This document shows positions 25,944-30,476 of a stretch of 30,476 bases of DNA, piece after piece. How positions within the stretch are numbered: position 1 is the first letter of the stretch; every line of letters begins with the position of its first letter. Made by a program: the position numbers and the translations under genes. Under the pieces are notes generated by a model that was given only the letters and a program-made list of their open reading frames with translations, did no database searches and was not told the origin of the DNA. The stretch comes from Ga0074130 sp035492055 (GTDB lineage Bacteria > Pseudomonadota > Gammaproteobacteria > Burkholderiales > Rhodocyclaceae): NCBI GenBank assembly GCA_035492055.1, contig DATJJR010000058.1, positions 1 through 30,476 on the forward strand, in the 5' to 3' direction.

Positions 25944-26723
25944 ATGTTTCGGTTCGCCTCGCTGGGTAGTGGCAGCAAAGGAAATGCGCTGCTCATCGAG
26001 GCGGGTAGTACGCGTGTCCTGCTCGACTGCGGCTTTGGCCCGCGCAATCTGGAACAGCGATGTGCCCGTCTCGGTGTTTTGCCGGACAGCCTTGACGCGA
26101 TTATTGTCACCCACGAGCATAGCGATCACATCGGGGGCGCTTTTCCATGTGCTAGGCAGTTCGACGCCACCCTGTGCATGACGCACGGTACGCATGCAGC
26201 GTTCGTACGCAACAAGGTGGCGCTCGGCAAGACGGATGTCCGGCTGCAATTGATAGACAGCCATGCGGCGTTTGCCATTGGCGATCTGCAGATACAGCCG
26301 TTTCCCGTACCACACGATGCACGCGAACCCGTGCAGTGCGTCTTTTCGGATGGCAACCATCGACTCGGCGTACTCACCGACCTTGGCTTTTCTACGCCAC
26401 ATGTTGTGGCGCAATTGTCGGGTTGCGATGCATTGGTACTGGAATGCAACCACGATGCCGACATGCTGGCTGGCGGAGATTATCCGCCTTCGCTCAAGCA
26501 GCGTATTGGCGGACGTTTCGGGCACCTCGATAATGCGACGGCGGCAGCACTGTTGTCACAGCTGGATCGTTCCCGGCTAAGGCATCTGGTGGCTGCGCAT
26601 TTGAGTGAGCACAACAACACACCCACATTGGCGCGCCAGGCGCTGGCCGAAGTCATGGCTTGTGATGCTGAATGGATTGGTATTGCCGATCAGGAAACGG
26701 GCTTTGACTGGCGAGTGTTGTAG
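25944..26723 (+). CDS. MBL-fold metallohydrolase (YycJ/WalJ-like)
   Basis: 259 residues of the metallo-beta-lactamase fold. The N-terminus FRFASLGSGSKGNALLIEAG and the metal motif VTHEHSDHIGG (HxHxDH at 57-62) match the YycJ-like branch. Later metal-binding positions are plausible in PHDAREPV and NHDAD. Some relatives act as nucleases or phosphodiesterases; no substrate can be assigned here. It follows bamC by 41 bases on the same strand and may be in the dapA-bamC transcript. A hairpin terminator lies about 100 bases downstream. Confidence 0.88.
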   Translation: MFRFASLGSGSKGNALLIEAGSTRVLLDCGFGPRNLEQRCARLGVLPDSLDAIIVTHEHSDHIGGAFPCARQFDATLCMTHGTHAAFVRNKVALGKTDVRLQLIDSHAAFAIGDLQIQPFPVPHDAREPVQCVFSDGNHRLGVLTDLGFSTPHVVAQLSGCDALVLECNHDADMLAGGDYPPSLKQRIGGRFGHLDNATAAALLSQLDRSRLRHLVAAHLSEHNNTPTLARQALAEVMACDAEWIGIADQETGFDWRVL

Positions 26724-26793
26724 CTTTTACATTAGCTTTAGCTAAGCAGCGCGATGACGCGCATACGGTTCTGGTTTCCGCCAAATCGCAAGC

Positions 26794-26815
26794 GCCAGCC
26801 GCTCAAAGCGGTGGC
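26794..26815 (+). other. Hairpin with one-base bulge, 3' of the MBL-fold gene
   Basis: GCCA, a bulged G, CCGCT, loop CAA, then AGCGGTGGC form a strong stem. No T-run follows, so it is more likely a 3' mRNA stabiliser than a terminator. Smaller hairpins at 26732-26745 and 26749-26762 precede it. The stretch 26724-26876 has no gene. Confidence 0.45.
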
Positions 26816-26829
26816 AGAAAAACGGCAAT

Positions 26830-26859
26830 AAAAAAGCCAGCCCGAAGGCTGGCTTTTTT
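26830..26859. terminator. Bidirectional Rho-independent terminator
   Basis: AAAAAAGCCAGCC, a four-base loop CGAA, then GGCTGGCTTTTTT. The perfect GC stem with A- and T-runs on the two sides would end transcripts from the MBL-fold gene (plus) and the small lipoprotein gene (minus). Confidence 0.92.
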
Positions 26860-26876
26860 GCTTTGCAGCAGTCTGC

Positions 26877-27059
26877 TTAGTGGCTGGCAGCCGGAGCATC
26901 AGCCGGCTTGGCAGCATCAGCAGCCGGAGCGGCCGGAGCAGCAGCCGGAGCAGCGTCAGCAGCCGGAGCGGCGGCCGGAGCAGCAGGAGCTTCTTCCTTC
27001 TTGGCGCAGCCAACGGCAGCGATAGCGAGCAGAGCAGCAACGAGGAGCGACTTGTTCAT
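26877..27059 (-). CDS. Small Ala/Pro-rich lipoprotein, function unknown
   Basis: A 60-residue protein. MNKSLLVAALLAIAAVGCAK is a clear lipoprotein signal with Cys18, followed by KKEE and a low-complexity tail of Ala, Pro and Asp ending in SH. No folded domain is possible, so it may act as a spacer or abundant envelope component. Similar tiny Ala-rich lipoproteins are common in Burkholderiales and uncharacterised. An AAAGGGA site lies about seven bases before the ATG at 27059, and a good promoter lies 75 bases upstream. The longer frame to 27137 would read through this promoter-proximal leader and is rejected. The gene is monocistronic and ends at the 26830-26859 terminator. Confidence 0.85.
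   Translation of the reverse strand: MNKSLLVAALLAIAAVGCAKKEEAPAAPAAAPAADAAPAAAPAAPAADAAKPADAPAASH
26881..26990 (-). repeat. Imperfect GC-rich codon repeats in the lipoprotein tail
   Basis: On the plus strand the unit AGCAGCCGGAGC and variants recur several times, encoding runs of Ala-Pro-Ala and Ala-Ala-Asp. Copy number could change by slippage without shifting the frame, because units are multiples of three. Confidence 0.6.
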
Positions 27060-27140
27060 GTGATATCCCTTTATCGATAAAAGATGATGCAGATGGACCC
27101 AATTGCTTGGGAGACCAGTTTGGACGCTAGTCAGCAAAAG

Positions 27141-27168
27141 ATTCTAGCACAGCCCTTATGCTTGCCAA
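27141..27168 (-). promoter_or_regulatory. Sigma-70 promoter with extended -10, for the small lipoprotein
   Basis: On the minus strand TTGGCA (27163-27168), 16 bases, then TAGAAT (27141-27146), preceded by TGC, which gives an extended -10. Each hexamer matches consensus at five of six bases. Transcription should start near 27134, giving a leader of about 75 bases. Confidence 0.7.
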
Positions 27169-27171
27169 TAA

Positions 27172-27185
27172 GTGACATGTGTCAC
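27172..27185. promoter_or_regulatory. Palindrome next to the lipoprotein -35 box
   Basis: GTGAC, four bases, GTCAC, a perfect dyad centred about 45 bases upstream of the predicted start, three bases beyond the -35 box. That is near where a CRP/FNR-type activator would bind, and a repressor is equally possible. The regulator is not identified. Confidence 0.45.
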
Positions 27186-27236
27186 CAAATGTTGGATTGG
27201 GCATGTGGATTGTACGAGCCCTCTTTTACAACTGCC

Positions 27237-28361
27237 TTACGCGGTTTTCCCGACGCGCAGAAAGCCGTCTTCATACCACGCGTGGAGTAGGTCGAGGCCG
27301 CTTTCACTCAGGTTGTCGCATACTGCCAAGGTACGGTTATCGGCAAGCGCACGAAATATTGTTTGATCCGTTCGCTCAACGACGCATTCCTCCCCATTGA
27401 TGTAAAACACGTTCCCGGAAAACAGGAGTTGGGTCTTGGCATCGAGATGCACGCCATGTCGGCGCGCCTGCGTAGCAAACCGATTGAAAGTCAGTGGTTT
27501 TTCCGGGGGCTCGAAATACACATGCGGCTTCGGCTCGGTCAGGTACGTACCGAGAAAGTCGCGCACGATGGCGGTATTCCACTTGATTTCGGTGAGCATT
27601 GATTCGACTTGCGCAATCATGCCTTTGCCGATTTCGGCCGGATGTTTTTGCAATGGCAAATCAGGATCGGCATAGCGCCCCGGCAGCATCGTGCGTTCCT
27701 GCAGGTATGAGAGAAACCCTTCCATCAGCTCCTGTGCCGGCGGTGCGCGAAAGCCGATGGACCATGTCATGCAGTCGCCGACGGCAATGCCGTCATGTGC
27801 GTATTGCGGCGGCAGATACAGCATGTCGCCGGGCTCGAGCAGCCATTCTTCCTCTGTCTTGAAATGGCTGAGGATCTTGAGCGGTACGTCATCGCGCAGG
27901 CGCAGATCTTTCTGCTTGCTGATGCGCCAGCGACGTGTGCCCGTGCCTTGCAGGAGAAACACATCGTAGCTGTCGAAATGCGGCCCTACACCCGCGCCAT
28001 CCACAGCGTAGCTGACCATGAGATCGTCGAGCCGTGCATGCGGGATGAAGCTAAACTCGCGCAGCAAGGCATTGCCTTCAGGGAGCAATAAATTCACGCC
28101 TTGCAGCAGCACTGTCCACAAATCCTTGCGGCGGCGAAAATCCTTGGCGGCGAAAGGGCCACGGCGGACATCCCAATTGCCCTCATCGTTACTGATGAGG
28201 CGCGCTTCAGCATCGTCGCGACAGGCAAGGTCAAGCATCGTAGTGCGATCAAGCAGTGTGCCGAAGCCGGGCACCGCACCGCGCACCAACAGGGGTTTTT
28301 TCTGCCAGTAATCGCGCAGGAATTCTTGGGCGGACAGGCCGCCGAGTAGGGTCGGAATCAT
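27237..28361 (-). CDS. roxA: Ribosomal protein L16 3-hydroxylase (RoxA/YcfD, cupin)
   Basis: A 2-oxoglutarate/Fe(II) JmjC-type oxygenase that hydroxylates an arginine of ribosomal protein L16. The 374-residue protein matches YcfD along its length: YWQKKPLLVRGAV at about 18-30, then VGPHFDSYDVFLLQGTGTRRW with iron ligands His128 and Asp130, and PQYAHDGIA with His189. A C-terminal winged-helix dimer region follows. There is no Shine-Dalgarno before the ATG at 28361. A TATAAT lies so close (28368-28373) that transcription would begin at or near the ATG. The gene diverges from rlmD, another ribosome-modifying enzyme. Confidence 0.92.
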   Translation of the reverse strand: MIPTLLGGLSAQEFLRDYWQKKPLLVRGAVPGFGTLLDRTTMLDLACRDDAEARLISNDEGNWDVRRGPFAAKDFRRRKDLWTVLLQGVNLLLPEGNALLREFSFIPHARLDDLMVSYAVDGAGVGPHFDSYDVFLLQGTGTRRWRISKQKDLRLRDDVPLKILSHFKTEEEWLLEPGDMLYLPPQYAHDGIAVGDCMTWSIGFRAPPAQELMEGFLSYLQERTMLPGRYADPDLPLQKHPAEIGKGMIAQVESMLTEIKWNTAIVRDFLGTYLTEPKPHVYFEPPEKPLTFNRFATQARRHGVHLDAKTQLLFSGNVFYINGEECVVERTDQTIFRALADNRTLAVCDNLSESGLDLLHAWYEDGFLRVGKTA

Positions 28362-28367
28362 CTGCAG

Positions 28368-28375
28368 ATTATAAT
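28368..28375. promoter_or_regulatory. Palindromic -10 shared by roxA and rlmD
   Basis: ATTATAAT reads the same on both strands, giving a perfect TATAAT in each direction. For roxA it ends six bases before the ATG. For rlmD it is followed by GCGGGCCC and leaves a leader of about 42 bases. Neither side has a strong -35 hexamer. Confidence 0.5.
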
Positions 28376-28423
28376 GCGGGCCCTTTAGTTGACCTATTTT
28401 GGGCTGTTTCGGCCTGTTTTCCC

Positions 28424-29740
28424 ATGTCAGAAGTTCGTTATAACCCTGTCGCTTTCATCGAATCGCTCGACCACGAAGGCCGCGGCGTCGCTCATGTCGA
28501 AGGCAAGGCGATCTTTGTCGAGGGCGCATTGCCGGGCGAGCGAGTTGAGTATTCGAGCTATCGCAAGAAAGACAGTTACGAAAAAGCCCAGCTCACACGG
28601 ATTGTTAAAGCTTCCAGCCAACGTGTGACGCCGCGCTGCCCGCATTTCGGCATGTGTGGCGGCTGTTCGATGCAGCATCTTGACTCCGACGCGCAGGCTT
28701 CAATCAAGCAGCGCGTGCTTGAAGATGCGTTCTGGCACATCGGCAAACTGAGGCCCGAGGTCATTTTCCCGCCCATTACCGGCCCGGCCTGGGGTTACCG
28801 TTATCGTGCGCGCCTCTCGGTTCGACTGGTACAGAAGAAGGGCGGCGTACTGGTCGGCTTCCATGAACGGAAGAGTAGCTACGTGGCCGAAATGGGGCAG
28901 TGCGAAGTGTTGCCACCGCATGTGTCGGCACTGATCATGCCGTTGCGTGCACTGGTGACAGCAATGTCGATTCCGGATCGCTTGCCGCAGATCGAAGTGG
29001 CTGTCGGTGACGAGCAGACGGCGCTCGTGTTTCGTCATCTTGAGGCGCTGACCGAGAAAGACGAGTCGTTGCTGCGGACATTCGCCGACAGCCACAAACT
29101 GACCATCTATCTGCAGCCCAAAGGTCCCGATACCGTGCATTTGTTTTATCCGACGGATGTCGAGCCGCTGTTCTACAGCCTGCCCGAGTTCGGCGTGAAG
29201 ATGCAGTTTCGTCCGGTCGATTTCACGCAGGTCAACCATGGCATCAATCGCATGCTGCTGCGCCGTGCACTCAAGCTGCTCGATCCGCAGCCTGGCGAGC
29301 GTGTTGCCGACATGTTCTGCGGTTTAGGAAATTTCACGCTGCCGATTGCCAGAACTGGCGCAACGGTCGTCGGTGTTGAAGGGGCAAAGGCGCTCGTGGA
29401 TCGTGCACTGGAGAACGCCAAGCTCAACGGGTTGGATGAGCACACCGAATTCGGCGTTTCCAACCTGTTTGAAGCGACGGAAGAAAGTATTGCCGCGCTC
29501 GGTCATTTCGACCGCATGTTGATCGATCCGCCGCGTGAAGGTGCCGCCGAGCTTTGCAGGGCCTTGGGCGAAGATGCGCCGGAGCGGATTGTCTACGTGT
29601 CATGCAGCCCGGCAACATTGGCTCGCGATGCTGCGATTCTGGTGCATGAAAAAGGCTATCGGCTCAAGGGTGCGGGCATTGCCAATATGTTCCCGCAGAC
29701 GTCCCACGTTGAATCGATAGCGTTATTCGAGCGACTATAA
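28424..29740 (+). CDS. rlmD: 23S rRNA (uracil(1939)-C5)-methyltransferase RlmD
   Basis: RlmD (RumA) makes 5-methyluridine at position 1939 of 23S rRNA. The 438-residue protein has an N-terminal TRAM domain (about 1-62). The iron-sulfur cysteines are Cys72, Cys78, Cys81 (CPHFGMCGGC) and Cys160 (MGQCEV). The Rossmann methyltransferase has ADMFCGLGNFTLP for SAM, IDPPREGA and the nucleophile Cys394 in YVSCSPATLARD; HVESIALFER near the end holds the base-acting Glu. The start at 28424 gives the normal N-terminus; the longer frame from 28256 overlaps roxA. It ends at the terminator at 29770-29799. Confidence 0.95.
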   Translation: MSEVRYNPVAFIESLDHEGRGVAHVEGKAIFVEGALPGERVEYSSYRKKDSYEKAQLTRIVKASSQRVTPRCPHFGMCGGCSMQHLDSDAQASIKQRVLEDAFWHIGKLRPEVIFPPITGPAWGYRYRARLSVRLVQKKGGVLVGFHERKSSYVAEMGQCEVLPPHVSALIMPLRALVTAMSIPDRLPQIEVAVGDEQTALVFRHLEALTEKDESLLRTFADSHKLTIYLQPKGPDTVHLFYPTDVEPLFYSLPEFGVKMQFRPVDFTQVNHGINRMLLRRALKLLDPQPGERVADMFCGLGNFTLPIARTGATVVGVEGAKALVDRALENAKLNGLDEHTEFGVSNLFEATEESIAALGHFDRMLIDPPREGAAELCRALGEDAPERIVYVSCSPATLARDAAILVHEKGYRLKGAGIANMFPQTSHVESIALFERL

Positions 29741-29769
29741 GCGGCATGATGTCCAAGACATGCCCAAAC

Positions 29770-29799
29770 AAAAACGGCAGCCTATAGGCTGCCGTTTTT
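29770..29799. terminator. Bidirectional Rho-independent terminator
   Basis: A perfect 13-base stem, AAAAACGGCAGCC and its complement, around the loop TATA. It has A- and T-runs on either side and lies between the convergent rlmD and Bax-inhibitor genes, so it should serve both. Confidence 0.94.
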
Positions 29800-29816
29800 C
29801 ATGGAGCGAACTACCC

Positions 29817-30476
29817 TCAGTCGCGGTCGCCGGCAAATGCCATCAGCAGTTGCAGCAGGCTGGTAAAGAGGTTGTAGATATCGAGGTAAACCGACAACGT
29901 GGCGCTGACATAGCTGGTTTCGCCGCCATGCACAATACGGTTGATGTCGAACAGGATGAAACCCGAGAACAGCAGTACGCCGATGCCGGAAATGGACAAG
30001 GCAAGCGCCGGGATGTGCATGAATGCATTGGCAATCGAGGCGACAAGTAACAGGATCAAGCCGACGATCAGGAACTTGCCCATGTTGCTGAAATCGCGCT
30101 TCGTCGTGGCAGCGATACCGGCCAAAGTGAAGAAGATCACACCAGTGCCGCCGGCTGCAAGGGCGATTAACTGACCGCCATTACGGTAGTGCAAAGCCAC
30201 GGACAGCAGTGGGCCGAGCATTACGCCCATGAAAAAGGTGAAGGCGAGCAACAACACGACGCCGAGGCCGCTGTTGCGGTTGGCCTGCACGGCAAACATC
30301 AGCCCGAAAGACACCCCCAGGAACAGCAGCAAGGACATGATCGGGTTCGCGACCATGAAAGGCACTGCGTACAAGGTACCGAGGAAGGCGCCAATGGCCG
30401 TCGGGATCATCGACAGGCCGAGCAGCGCGTAAGTATTGCGCAGTACGCGATTGGTATCGACAGACTGCGCCGAGGA
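29817..30476 (-). CDS. Bax inhibitor-1/YccA family membrane protein (5' end missing)
   Basis: The frame stays open to the right edge, reading VDTNRVLRNTYALLGLS before the first Met in the window, so the N-terminus lies outside. About 219 residues remain, with seven hydrophobic helices and the family motifs SGFILFDINRIVHG and YLDIYNLFTSLLQLL near the C-terminus. Family members include YccA, which modulates the membrane protease FtsH, and YbhL and BI-1-type calcium-leak proteins. Which role applies is not clear. An internal Met at 30410 is not the true start, because conserved residues precede it. Confidence 0.93.
   Translation of the reverse strand, partial: SSAQSVDTNRVLRNTYALLGLSMIPTAIGAFLGTLYAVPFMVANPIMSLLLFLGVSFGLMFAVQANRNSGLGVVLLLAFTFFMGVMLGPLLSVALHYRNGGQLIALAAGGTGVIFFTLAGIAATTKRDFSNMGKFLIVGLILLLVASIANAFMHIPALALSISGIGVLLFSGFILFDINRIVHGGETSYVSATLSVYLDIYNLFTSLLQLLMAFAGDRD

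Overview
The window reads as chromosomal DNA from a betaproteobacterium, most likely Burkholderiales and possibly an Oxalobacteraceae member such as a Herminiimonas or Janthinobacterium relative. This is inferred from the surE-pcm-nlpD-rpoS order, from dapA followed by bamC and a metallo-beta-lactamase-fold gene, from the YcfD/RoxA and RlmD types, and from evenly moderate-to-high GC codon use. I see 26 complete genes, one candidate 16-codon leader ORF and two genes cut by the window edges. I found no tRNA, rRNA, CRISPR array, insertion sequence, phage gene or attachment site, and no gene-free gap over about 300 bases.

Layout. At 1-3224 a TonB-like fragment and a large MASE1-CHASE-GAF histidine kinase lie on the minus strand. 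rlmJ (23S rRNA m6A2030 methyltransferase) follows on plus. At 4347-8118 is a self-contained metabolic locus: an OFA-type MFS transporter and a gamma-glutamyltransferase-family enzyme form a minus-strand pair, divergent from a GntR/FCD regulator. The shared AT-rich gap holds two perfect inverted repeats and a short leader ORF that overlaps the regulator start. At 8143-13631 are single genes: an orphan CheB with an altered receiver, SrkA, a secreted alpha/beta hydrolase, a methyl-accepting chemotaxis protein and a short YchJ protein. surE-pcm-nlpD-rpoS (13726-17056), followed by a DUF2238 membrane protein, links phosphatase activity, isoaspartate repair, septal amidase activation and the stationary-phase sigma factor.

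At 17791-22622 four minus-strand genes overlap by 4-8 bases: moxR, DUF58, tgpA (membrane transglutaminase) and mltB (lytic transglycosylase). This is a tight envelope-directed operon. Divergent from it are a histone-deacetylase-family amidohydrolase, then dapA, bamC and a YycJ-like metallohydrolase. The right end holds a 60-residue Ala/Pro-rich lipoprotein with a recognisable promoter and an upstream palindrome, roxA (ribosomal protein L16 hydroxylase) divergent from rlmD (23S rRNA m5U1939 methyltransferase), and a truncated Bax-inhibitor-1/YccA membrane protein. Strong bidirectional hairpin terminators separate convergent genes at about 26845 and 29785.

Most of the window is conserved housekeeping and stress-response DNA. 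I do not see an obviously new defence or mobile system. The points most worth a second look are the regulatory architecture of the transporter/GGT/GntR locus with its coupled leader ORF, a possible leaderless roxA mRNA sharing a palindromic -10 with rlmD, the moxR-DUF58-tgpA-mltB operon, the CheB with an altered acidic pocket, and the palindrome upstream of the small lipoprotein.
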